Shown here one piece after another: positions 42,282 through 50,073 of a DNA stretch of 64,000 bases. The notes under the pieces are model-generated. The model did not search any database. It worked only from the letters and a program-made list of their open reading frames with translations, and was not told the origin of the DNA. Location of the stretch: NCBI GenBank assembly GCA_905221605.1, contig CAJNDS010000047.1, positions 126,001 to 190,000 on the forward strand, given 5' to 3'. Numbering within the stretch: the stretch's first letter is position 1; every line of letters begins with the position of its first letter. The stretch is from Symbiodinium natans. Taxonomy: Eukaryota > Sar > Dinophyceae > Suessiales > Symbiodiniaceae. The position numbers and the translations under genes are program-made.

Positions 42282-43487
42282 TCAAGCCTTGTTCTTCATG
42301 TCGCACTTGGACGGGATGTGCTGGAAACTTCCGCACACCCGCCCGGATGTAGCCAACACCCCGCAGCGATGAGCGCCCGACTGGCACTCGCGACCCTTGT
42401 ACTGGCAGGCGCCGGTTTGGTACTGCTGGCAGAGGGCGGTGCCGTCACGAAGGGTAGCCGCCAGCTTGTAACCGCCGCCTGCACGTGGTTGCTTGGCAGG
42501 GGGCCCGCCCGTGCTCTGGCCTCCATGCTGGGCGGGAACGTGGACCGGCGCCTGCCAGAACGGGGCCCTCTCAGCGTAGACCTCACCGATGACGACCCCG
42601 AGGCTTGCGTCCGTGCGGCCGTTGAAGCGGGAAGCCCATTCTGCTCGTTCTTTGAGGTCCAGATCGCGGAGGAAAGTCAAGGAAATGCCGTTCTTGGTGG
42701 ACAGGTCTTTGGCCCGGTAAAGGTACTTGACCAAGAGCTGCCAGGGAACCATGACATAGCGAGCGGGGTCGCTACCCATGCCTTCCGGGTCTGTAGGAGG
42801 GCTCGGGACCGCCCCGGCACCCACAATGGCCAGCGCGTTGAGGTAGACTTCAAGGCTGAAGAGGTAGCTGGCCATGTCCGTGAGCTTGGCGTCGGGGTCC
42901 AACATTTCGTCCAAGTACAGGTTGTCACCCACCTTGCGCTTCCTGGAGACAACAGTCTGCTGGTTGGTGAGCGAGCGAACCTTAGACAAGTCAAGGACCT
43001 CCATCTGCCTCTTGGACATCGCCCGGAAGCACCGCGAGACCAGGCGGTCTGCGGGCTGCAGGTCCGCCACGAAGCAGAACTTATGGCGACGCCAAAACTG
43101 CTCTTTGAGGCCCTGGAGGTCTTTGGCGGGGAGGAGGGCGTCCTCCTCCTCGGCTGTGTCAGGCGTCACCGCCTTGGACACTGCCTGGTCGGCGATCACC
43201 TTCTCGTATGCTTTGACCGTGTTCCACGCATACTTCAGTCTGGAGACCTGCACTCGCTCGTTGGTGAGGGTGAGGCCTTGATGGTAGACCCCGCTGAGCT
43301 CTTCTTCGTTGTTGACGGAGTGCGCAAACTCGGCGAGGGAGGTCATGCCCACATCAAGGATCTTTTTGACTACCTGCTCTTCTAGTTTGAACTGCCTTCC
43401 CAGCTCCTCAAAGGTGGCCTGGGCCGTTTCCTTCTCAACTGGGACTGGTCGTTGCATGGCTGTGAAAGGAGCAGGGGGGGCCGGCAT
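42282..43487 (-). CDS. gag: Gag-like nucleocapsid protein with C-terminal CCCH-type zinc finger
   Basis: The frame is open from 43583 (a TTG); the first ATG is at 43487, giving 401 residues. Most of it is helical in character and unrecognised, with a conserved-looking middle (NLYLDEMLDPDAKL, SYLFSLEVYLNAL, PWQLLVKYLY). A Pro/Gly/Gln-rich linker (about 310-345) leads to a Cys/His cluster: C353, C361, C368, H373, C375, then C385, H390, C395. The first four are spaced like a CCCH finger, suited to binding element RNA. It ends MKNKA-TGA at 42282, and the Pol frame continues in phase at once. Likely role is packaging the RNA; this is inferred from position and the finger. Confidence 0.7.
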   Translation of the reverse strand: MPAPPAPFTAMQRPVPVEKETAQATFEELGRQFKLEEQVVKKILDVGMTSLAEFAHSVNNEEELSGVYHQGLTLTNERVQVSRLKYAWNTVKAYEKVIADQAVSKAVTPDTAEEEDALLPAKDLQGLKEQFWRRHKFCFVADLQPADRLVSRCFRAMSKRQMEVLDLSKVRSLTNQQTVVSRKRKVGDNLYLDEMLDPDAKLTDMASYLFSLEVYLNALAIVGAGAVPSPPTDPEGMGSDPARYVMVPWQLLVKYLYRAKDLSTKNGISLTFLRDLDLKERAEWASRFNGRTDASLGVVIGEVYAERAPFWQAPVHVPAQHGGQSTGGPPAKQPRAGGGYKLAATLRDGTALCQQYQTGACQYKGRECQSGAHRCGVLATSGRVCGSFQHIPSKCDMKNKA

Positions 43488-43644
43488 ACTGCAAGGTCTA
43501 GGCAAGCAAGCCAAACTGTGCGCGCCACACACAACCGTACAAACACTTAACAAACAGCTGGCAGCGTGGCATCGGGCAGGCAACCGCTCACGCAGCCTTA
43601 CGTTGTTTTAGCTTGCGCAGACAGCGCTTGGAAGCTGCTACTTC

Positions 43645-43926
43645 CTAACGGCCGCCCCGTCTCAGAGCTCTGCGTTGTTGATATCTCTCGGCCTCGTGCC
43701 CTTCACACCGGTGATGAGTGTGGTCTTCGTAGGGATTTCTGCAACAAGGGAGGCCGCACCAACATAGCCAAGTGCACGGCGGGGGAGTCGAGGCTGGAAG
43801 CGCTCGAGGAGACTCCCCGAAACCACGCAGTTGAAGACGTCGATGGACTTCCTGCACGACCGCAAGCAGCAAGGCCATGAGCTGGGCCAAGTCCATGCTG
43901 GCGACGTCCAAGCTATTGGCGTCCAT
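43645..43926 (-). CDS. small Cys/His-rich frame between recombinase and Gag
   Basis: A 93-codon frame starting MDANSLDVASMDLAQLMALL, a helical leader, then a dense Cys/His cluster: C51, C55, C57, C61, C62, H69, H71, H72, C74, H77, in CGLPCCRNPYEDHTHHRC. That clustering is unlikely by chance in the wrong frame and suggests a zinc-binding fold. Another frame over the same DNA is open but lacks it. It occupies the 0.85-kb gap between the recombinase stop and the Gag ATG. It might be an independent small protein or an exon. Function unknown. Confidence 0.4.
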   Translation of the reverse strand: MDANSLDVASMDLAQLMALLLAVVQEVHRRLQLRGFGESPRALPASTPPPCTWLCWCGLPCCRNPYEDHTHHRCEGHEAERYQQRRALRRGGR

Positions 43927-44341
43927 GGCACTGGCCAGACGAAAAAGGGCTAACCAGTTTGAGCTCTGCGCAGCTGAGAAGGAAAGTGGGGGGGGTCGAA
44001 AGAGAAGGTGCAGCTTGCAGTCCTACAGGTCTCCTACCTGCAAAAGCCACAGAGAGAGAAGCTCTTGCAAGTCAAAGCCTATGACTCATGCCCTACTACC
44101 TGCCTGGCAGCGCGCGTGTACGACCTACGACACAGGCCCCTCTACCCAGCTGACAGCAGGCATGCCATGCCCTACAACTCAGTTCTGCGGTATCTGACAA
44201 CACGCACACACTGACCTGTTTTCCATCTGACTGACGGATCTCAGCGGGGCCATTCAGGCCCAAAAGAAAAGCCCGCCCTGACCAGGCTAAGGCTAGGCTA
44301 GGCCTTGGCAGGACCTTGTCGGCGCAAACAACGCCAGCCCA
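43927..44341. other. intergenic part of the retrotransposon
   Basis: No convincing frame. The segment probably holds the leader or start signal for the downstream Gag-Pol message, but no motif is visible. Confidence 0.4.
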
Positions 44342-47023
44342 TCAGCTATCGACCACGGTGATGTCCTTGAGGGCCACTATCCAAGATGCAGGGAAAAGCG
44401 AAGCGCAAGTTGGGCAAAGCGCAAGCGTCCCAGTATCACCGTAGGCCGCCGCCTCGAAGGGATCCACCGCCGCATCTACACCACTTTGGAATGAACTGCG
44501 ATGCGAGGTCGGTCGCTGCCGCCAGAGGCAGACGGGTTCTGGCTGGCCTCCCTCCTGCAACGGCGGGAAACTCATGTGCCATGCTCGGTGTCCCCGCCGA
44601 CTGCGAAGGAGCTGGGGCTTACCGGGGATCTTGGGCTGGTCGAAAACCCAAGAGTGAGAGGTGGACTCGGCCCACGCATGTACTTTGGCTGGGACTCTCC
44701 ACGGTTCCACCCCCTGCCGTGTCTCCTGCACGTACTTGTAGGCCTCTTCGAAGGGAACCCGGCGAAACTGCGCGAGAAAGGTGGCCATTAAGATGGGAGA
44801 GCGGTGTTTGCCTGCCACACAGTGAACCAAAACAGACTCGCCGTTGGCCAAGGTGGAACGGATTGTGTGCAGGGCTGCCTTCCAAGCGGCCGCCCGTTCT
44901 CGCCCCTGATGGCTTACCGTGACCTTGATGGCGTGAACCTGGCTGGGCACGGTGTCGGCAAGTCTGTCCATGGCACTGACGAAGAGGCGAACTCGGTGCT
45001 GGCGTAGAGCAGGGTCGTTGGAAGCAGGCATGCCTCCCAACAGGAGAACCGCCTCCACAACAGAGTCCTCTGAGAGCAGCGTTCCAGGCGTCGACGTGAT
45101 GGCATAGCAAACCGTGGCCGGCACTACATCTTCACGACGGCCTGCCAGTGCGTCGAACGCCTTGTCAAGGTCCTGACTGGACCCGCGCCTGACTGGCGCT
45201 GCTTCTGCCGGAGCCTCCGGCGGGCCGCGCGGACTGCCCGGCCCTTGCTTGAGAACCACGTTGACCGCCTGGCTGGCTGGCTTCTGGGGCGCCCGCTTGG
45301 TCAGGGGCCTAGACTTCTGCTTGGCCATCTTTTTGGCGGTCGTGGCCGGCGCGACGGGCCTGTGCTGGTAGTCACGCATTTCCTGACTGGAGACTCGCTG
45401 GCCGGTGACTCCGGCAGGCTCAGCCGGGCGACTCCCGGTTAGAGCACGTCGTCCTCTTCTTGGCGCCAGCCATGACGCCTTTACCGCCACGGAGAGCAAC
45501 GGGGAAGATGTGAACTGAGGGTCGCGCCACTGCAGCGTTTGGTCCTTGCCCTGGGCCTCCCGCAACGAAGCAGCAAACACCTGCGGATAGCCGGTTGCCT
45601 GAAGCTCCTCCCATGTCTCAGCTTCAGTGCTCAGGAGGGTGTTGTGCATAGCCAGCTTCAAGTGGATTTCGCGCATCGCCCTTGCCGCATCGTACCGAAA
45701 GGGGGTGCTCTTAACCTTACCGGCATCCTGCCACCCCCCAAGCGCGAGCCTGTCAGGCTCTCCCAGCTCGGCCATCCCGGCCGCCGTGGCATTGACTCTA
45801 CGTAGGCTGTAGGTGACCAACTGCTCCGGCTTGTTCAGCATGGCATGCAACACCGCGCGGAGCCTCATCTGGAAGGCGTGGACCCCAATCTTGCCAGAGG
45901 GCATTGCCACCAGTGCAAAGTTCATGACGTTATCCTGGCGGACCTTAGCTCGGGACTTCTGGAACACTACGGCCAGGTCAACCCCATGCGAGGTGTAGCG
46001 GGGCAGGCTCCATCGGAAGCCGTTGCGCTGGCCGATGGTCTTGCCCTTGGAACACCAGAAGTTTAGGACCGAGCCGCTGAAGCTAACCAGCCTGGATCGC
46101 TGAAGGTGTCGGAACCTGACGCAGCCAAAGACCATGGCATAGGCACCGAAGAGCACTGCCCAATCAGGCGTGGTTGGGTCCTCGGCCCCCAAATACGTAT
46201 CCAAGGAACGGATGAGCAAGGGGACAAGCACGGCCGCCTGCCGCGCACCCTGCCCATACCTGTCGCCCTTGGCCTTGGGCCTGGGGAGCAAGCCAAGGTC
46301 CCAGTCCACCTCCAAGTTCTTGCGGATCCACCGCAAGGCCACCGCCGCTCGCTTAGGCCCCTGGCTGCTCCTTGTGAAAGACGGAAAGTGGTGAGCAGAC
46401 AAGCCAAGGGGCGACTCCCCAAGGCCAGCTGCCCACATTCGCAGCTCATCGTAAGTTCGCAGTGCTCTTCGCAAAGTGGGCGGTTCCGTTCGCTCCAAGA
46501 GGGCCTTGCAAAGTTCTTGCAGGTTGGCCCTCTGCTCGCCCTTTGGTAAGGACAAGGTAGAGGAGGGCCTGTGCCTCGACAAGGCCAAGAACATGGCAAA
46601 GGTGCGGTTGCTCATGTCTTCCACCTCCCCAGTAGTTGCCTCCCGCTCCACCTCCTGTGACCGAAGAGGCTTGCCAACTTCACGCTCCCGTGCTCGTCGT
46701 CGCGGGCTCCTGGAACGTTGGGGCCTCGAGGGCTGAGACCGCTCAGCCCGACTGGCTGCGGCAGCCTGACTGGCCATCTGCTGAGTAACCAAAGCATCTT
46801 CGACCATGACCATCCGTCTGCCCACTCCAGGCATCATGGCCTCTGCTCTAGCTCTGGCTGCCTGCCAGGCTTCTGCTACAGGGCGACCCCCTTCTTGCAG
46901 AGCGGTGGCATAGTTGTCGAAGAAGAACGCCAGGTCGGATTCATCCTCGAGCCCATTGCTTTGCATCCAGGTATCCAGCGCCAGAGCCTCCTGTCTGGCC
47001 ACGTCCAAACGTCTGAGGTCCAT
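44342..47023 (-). CDS. tyrosine recombinase fused to a dual-specificity phosphatase-like domain
   Basis: Integrates element DNA by site-specific strand exchange. ATG at 47023, 893 residues. The N-terminal 100 residues are helical, followed by an Arg/Ser-rich basic stretch (95-115). The core-binding part is about 150-250 and the catalytic part about 290-460: Arg303 in VFGCVRFRHLQRSRL, a Lys at 326 or 328 (CSKGKT), the box Y405-S-L-R408, G430-W431 in the second His/Trp position, and nucleophile Tyr444 in FRYDAARAM. Tyr replaces the usual His of the HxxR box. A basic linker (520-600) joins a second domain, about 620-790, with VHCVAGKHRSP: His734, Cys735, Arg741 and Ser742 make the CX5R loop of cysteine phosphatases. 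A CPTC pair is near the C-terminus. Phosphatase activity is inferred only from the loop. Confidence 0.78.
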   Translation of the reverse strand: MDLRRLDVARQEALALDTWMQSNGLEDESDLAFFFDNYATALQEGGRPVAEAWQAARARAEAMMPGVGRRMVMVEDALVTQQMASQAAAASRAERSQPSRPQRSRSPRRRAREREVGKPLRSQEVEREATTGEVEDMSNRTFAMFLALSRHRPSSTLSLPKGEQRANLQELCKALLERTEPPTLRRALRTYDELRMWAAGLGESPLGLSAHHFPSFTRSSQGPKRAAVALRWIRKNLEVDWDLGLLPRPKAKGDRYGQGARQAAVLVPLLIRSLDTYLGAEDPTTPDWAVLFGAYAMVFGCVRFRHLQRSRLVSFSGSVLNFWCSKGKTIGQRNGFRWSLPRYTSHGVDLAVVFQKSRAKVRQDNVMNFALVAMPSGKIGVHAFQMRLRAVLHAMLNKPEQLVTYSLRRVNATAAGMAELGEPDRLALGGWQDAGKVKSTPFRYDAARAMREIHLKLAMHNTLLSTEAETWEELQATGYPQVFAASLREAQGKDQTLQWRDPQFTSSPLLSVAVKASWLAPRRGRRALTGSRPAEPAGVTGQRVSSQEMRDYQHRPVAPATTAKKMAKQKSRPLTKRAPQKPASQAVNVVLKQGPGSPRGPPEAPAEAAPVRRGSSQDLDKAFDALAGRREDVVPATVCYAITSTPGTLLSEDSVVEAVLLLGGMPASNDPALRQHRVRLFVSAMDRLADTVPSQVHAIKVTVSHQGRERAAAWKAALHTIRSTLANGESVLVHCVAGKHRSPILMATFLAQFRRVPFEEAYKYVQETRQGVEPWRVPAKVHAWAESTSHSWVFDQPKIPGKPQLLRSRRGHRAWHMSFPPLQEGGQPEPVCLWRQRPTSHRSSFQSGVDAAVDPFEAAAYGDTGTLALCPTCASLFPASWIVALKDITVVDS

Positions 47024-47081
47024 GGCTCGAAGGATGCAGCCTGACTGGCAGAAAGGTGGGGCCTACAACAGGTAGGCAACC

Positions 47082-47252
47082 TGAAGAAAAAGGAAGCCCC
47101 TCCAGGCTTCCTTTCTACTAGCACCCTCCTGGTGCTCCTGACTGTGTGCCCGCCTGGCACACTCAGATCTGTGAGCCCGGACAGCCACAGCGAAGTTATG
47201 CTTTTCATACAATAGCACCTCACCAACCTGCCCAAGCCGTAAAGGTACCAAA
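47082..47252 (-). repeat. terminal repeat A1, 5' end of the retrotransposon
   Basis: In element orientation it starts TTTGGTACCTTTACGGCTTG. The recombinase ATG lies 59 bp inside. In the + orientation, ATTCGATGCCTCACGCGG follows outside. Confidence 0.9.
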
Positions 47253-47387
47253 ATTCGATGCCTCACGCGGTAGAGTTGAGGGTTCCGTTTTGGCCCTGAT
47301 CGAAAGAGTGTAGGTATGGGTATGGGTCCGGAGTTGTGGGCGGGTTTGGGGCGAAAGTCTCGGGCGGGCAATGCTCAACTCTTCATT

Positions 47388-47500
47388 GATTGTTCGCTTA
47401 AGAAACCCTCCAAGAAATGCATAACAACCTTTCTGAAAGATAGCTACACAAACAATACAATGATGGCTGTGCTTTGGCTTCTTTTCTAAGCTAATCATGC
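47388..47500. mobile_element. IR-B MITE-like element, diverged
   Basis: Left TTGTTCGCTTAAGAAACCCT; right arm CTTTGGCTTCTTTTCTAAGC. Interior AT-rich. Weaker than the 48360 copy. Confidence 0.4.
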
Positions 47501-47875
47501 TCTCCTTTTTGTTGGGGTGGGGGGGGGGGTGGGGGGTGCCCTGTCCGCGATTTGTCAAACCTGTTTTGAAGCGAAGTCGTCTGACACAGCTGTGGGGCGA
47601 CACAACTTTGCGGGGTTCGGATCGGGAGTTTTGGGCGAGCAATAGGCTCAATAGGCAGGCTTCGGTTTTTGCAATTAGTCGGGACTCTAGCACCCCCTAA
47701 TGTCATCCCTAGTAAGGACTGTTAGCATAATTAAGGCGGTATATCTTAAACTGAGAGTAATATGCAGTGACAGCATTGTGATGATGAAGAGCGTTTGTCG
47801 CACTAGAACCATCGCATCATTTTGAGTCATGCCGCCGCTCGAATTCCAGGGTTGGTACTTGAAAAGCTCAAGATA

Positions 47876-47992
47876 TATGGGGGTTTACGAAAATAAGGGA
47901 CCCCGAATATACACCCCCAAAAAGTATGATTCCCTTATCATAAGGACCCCAATACGGTAGCCCTAGTTCCGGAAACCCCCATATACCGTAGC
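47876..47992. mobile_element. IR-D MITE-like element, reference copy
   Basis: GGGGGTTTACGAAAATAAGG at the left; AGTTCCGGAAACCCCCATAT at the right. The interior GATTCCCTTATCATAAGGAC is shared with all IR-D copies. No telomeric insert. Confidence 0.7.
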
Positions 47993-48179
47993 AGGTACAT
48001 ATGACAGCCCCAAACCCCGGTGTTATGAGTGTTTTTCGTCTCAGATCGTTAAAACCTGCATCTCAAGTACGTGTACAGCTTATCTCGGTTCTGGGTTTTG
48101 GGGGTGTTGGGTATTTTCGGGTTGAGGTACAGCTTGGAGAACTCGGGAAAACAAGTTCCCACGAAGTTCTGGATGTCTG

Positions 48180-48255
48180 GGGTTTAGGGTTTAGGGTTTA
48201 GGGTTTAGCGTTTAGGGTTTAGGGTTTAGGGCTTAGGGCTTCGGGCTTAGGGTTT
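48180..48255 (+). repeat. telomeric-type array (TTTAGGG)n, about 10 units
   Basis: With TTTAGCG, CTTAGGG and CTTCGGG variants. Confidence 0.93.
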
Positions 48256-48359
48256 AGCTTAGGGGTCGGAGTCGAAATCTTCGGACCCCCCAACCCCACC
48301 CCACAAGCCCGCAAACCGTAAAACCTTACCTCCGCGTCCCCCCCCCCCTCAACCCCTAT

Positions 48360-48478
48360 CTACTATTTGCTTAAGAACCCCAAAGGAATAAAAAACAATC
48401 ACCCCTGTATTACCCTTAATAGGGAAAGAACGACAAAAAAATCTTTCGGGGTTCTTCAGCAATTAGTACCCAAAGGCT
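48360..48478. mobile_element. IR-B MITE-like element, reference copy
   Basis: CTACTATTTGCTTAAGAACC at the left; CGGGGTTCTTCAGCAATTAG at the right. Centre CCCTTAATAGGG. Confidence 0.7.
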
Positions 48479-49170
48479 CCTATGTAGTACCTCTTTTCGG
48501 GTAGTATACTAAAATCCAATCTAACTAACCCAAAAAGGAACTACATCAGAGCCTTCAGGTAGCTATAAGCCTCCAGCTGCCACACAAAAGCCCTAACAAC
48601 CCTAAACGCCCACAAAACCCCTAAAAACCCATAGGTCCCCAAAAGCCTTTAAAACCCCAAACGCCCTCAAAAACCTCAAAAGCCACCCCCCCCCCCCCCC
48701 CCCAAAAAAAAAAAAAAAACCCAAAAAAAGCCCTAAAAAGAACCTAAGAACGCTAAAAAACCCATCAAGACCCTACAAACCCTAAAACCCTAAACACCCT
48801 ACAAATCCTCAACAACCCTCAATAACCTTGAACCAAAAAATTGTCAAAAATCCTAAGCCCTAAAAACCTTAAAAACCCTCAAAACCCTAAACACCCTAAA
48901 AACCCTCAACAACTCTAAAACAACCCAGAAAACCCCAAAAACTCCTAAACCCCACAAACCTCAAAAACCCTCAAAACCATCAAACCCCTGGAAAAAAAAA
49001 AAAAAACCCTCAAACAAACCCAACGAAGTCCTAAACCCTACACACCCTGAACCCTAAACCCTAAACACTAAACCCTAAACCCTAGTGTCCTGCAGCTGCC
49101 GCAGTTCCTCCGCATTGGGCAGCAGGGAGGCCTCAGTGGAGGATTTCTGTGACCCGACGTTCAGGGACTG
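48479..49170. other. A/C-rich diverged tract, no gene
   Basis: 48590-49020 is made of CCCTAAAAA and CCTCAAAAA words with poly-C/poly-A runs at 48686-48720 and 48992-49006. A short C-strand array is at 49020-49084. Confidence 0.55.
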
Positions 49171-49305
49171 GGGGTTTAGGGTTTAGGGTTTAGGGTTTGG
49201 GGTTTGGGGTTTGGGGTTTAGGGTTTGGGGTTTAGGGTTTTGGGGTTTGGGGTTTAGGGTTTTGGGGTTTGGGGTTTGGGGTTTAGGGTTTGGGGTTTAG
49301 GGTTT
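49171..49305 (+). repeat. mixed TTTAGGG/TTTGGGG array with repeated higher-order pattern
   Basis: TTTGGGG and TTTAGGG units alternate in runs; the block TTTTGGGGTTTGGGGTTTAGG appears twice. Confidence 0.9.
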
Positions 49306-49438
49306 CGAGGATCCTCACATGAACTGCCACTGATGACTTTGACAGAGAAACTGTTTGGGGTTAGGGTCGAGGGCTTAGGGGGGGGTTTTAGGGTTGAGGG
49401 TTGCAAGCTTCAGGGTCTACGGTTGAGGGTTTGGGTTC

Positions 49439-49685
49439 AACCCTAAACCCCAATACCCCAACCCTCCGTAAACCCTAAACCCTAAACCCTAAACCCTAAA
49501 CCCTAAACCCTAAACCCTAAACCCTAAACCCTAAACCCTAAACCCTAAACCCTAAACCCTAAACCCTAAACCCTAAATCCTAAATCCTAACCCTAAGCCC
49601 TAAGCCCTAAGCCCTAAGCCCTAAGCCCTAAGCCCTAAGCCCTAAGCCCTAAACCCTAAACTTTAAACCCTAAACCCTAAACCCT
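49439..49685 (-). repeat. telomeric-type array (CCCTAAA)n with an eight-unit CCCTAAG block, about 34 units
   Basis: Canonical from about 49468 to 49575; CCCTAAG repeated eight times at 49591-49646; canonical again to 49685. Confidence 0.95.
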
Positions 49686-49896
49686 GTCAGGTTGGGTCTC
49701 AGGGTTTCGTGTGCCTACACCGAAACAAGGACAACAAGGACCTCTGCGAGGATATCCTTCGTTTCCGGGGTTCAGGGTTCAGGGTTTAGGGTTGAGGGTT
49801 TAGGGCTTGGGGCAAAAAACCTCTGAGATCATGCCACCCAGGCCCGATCAAGCACTTTCACAACATGTCCAGGTCGACATTTGCAGATACATCTTG

Positions 49897-50040
49897 GGAT
49901 GCTAACCCTTATGCTAACAGTCCTGAATGGGGATGATCATAGTACCCCCTAAACCCTAAACCCCAAACCCCAAACCCTAAACCCTAAACCCCGCATTAGA
50001 ATCCCTATTACGGGCTGTTAGCATAAGGGGGAACATACCA
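49897..50040. mobile_element. IR-A MITE-like element carrying a telomeric array
   Basis: Left arm CCCTTATGCTAACAGTCCTG; right arm inversely TTGGTATGTTCCCCCTTATG. About 6.5 CCCTAAA-type units (49946-49992) begin at the CCCCCT of ATAGTACCCCCT. The 60724 copy reads ATAGTACCCCCTGTCATACG there, with no array. Confidence 0.7.
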
Positions 50041-50073
50041 AGACATGCCTGCCAAGCCTGCCTCTGCGAATTA

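Larger units (their letters stand above)
37892..47252 (-). mobile_element. tyrosine-recombinase retrotransposon with split direct repeats (A1-ORFs-B1-A2-B2)
   Basis: A 9.36-kb element read on the minus strand. Two repeat modules, A (171 bp) and B (165 bp), lie as A1 at the 5' end and B1, A2, B2 at the 3' end. This split-direct-repeat plan is known from Ngaro, PAT and VIPER elements of the DIRS order, which integrate with a tyrosine recombinase instead of a DDE integrase. Coding order is recombinase-phosphatase, a small Cys/His frame, Gag, Pol. All main frames are long, and the Pol stop (38454) is only 35 bp from B1. The B copies look identical and the A copies nearly so. Both suggest recent activity. 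Outside B2 lies a short telomeric-type tract; outside A1 is unrelated sequence. No target duplication is expected or seen. Confidence 0.85.
47253..48179. other. non-coding flank of the retrotransposon
   Basis: No gene seen. It includes a G-rich run at 47515-47537, a probable IR-B copy and an IR-D copy, listed separately. The 47253-47380 segment is free of telomeric words. Confidence 0.5.

Noticed and set aside
42177-43385. 402-codon + strand frame
   Set aside because: Antisense to Gag; composition and position make it a shadow of that frame.
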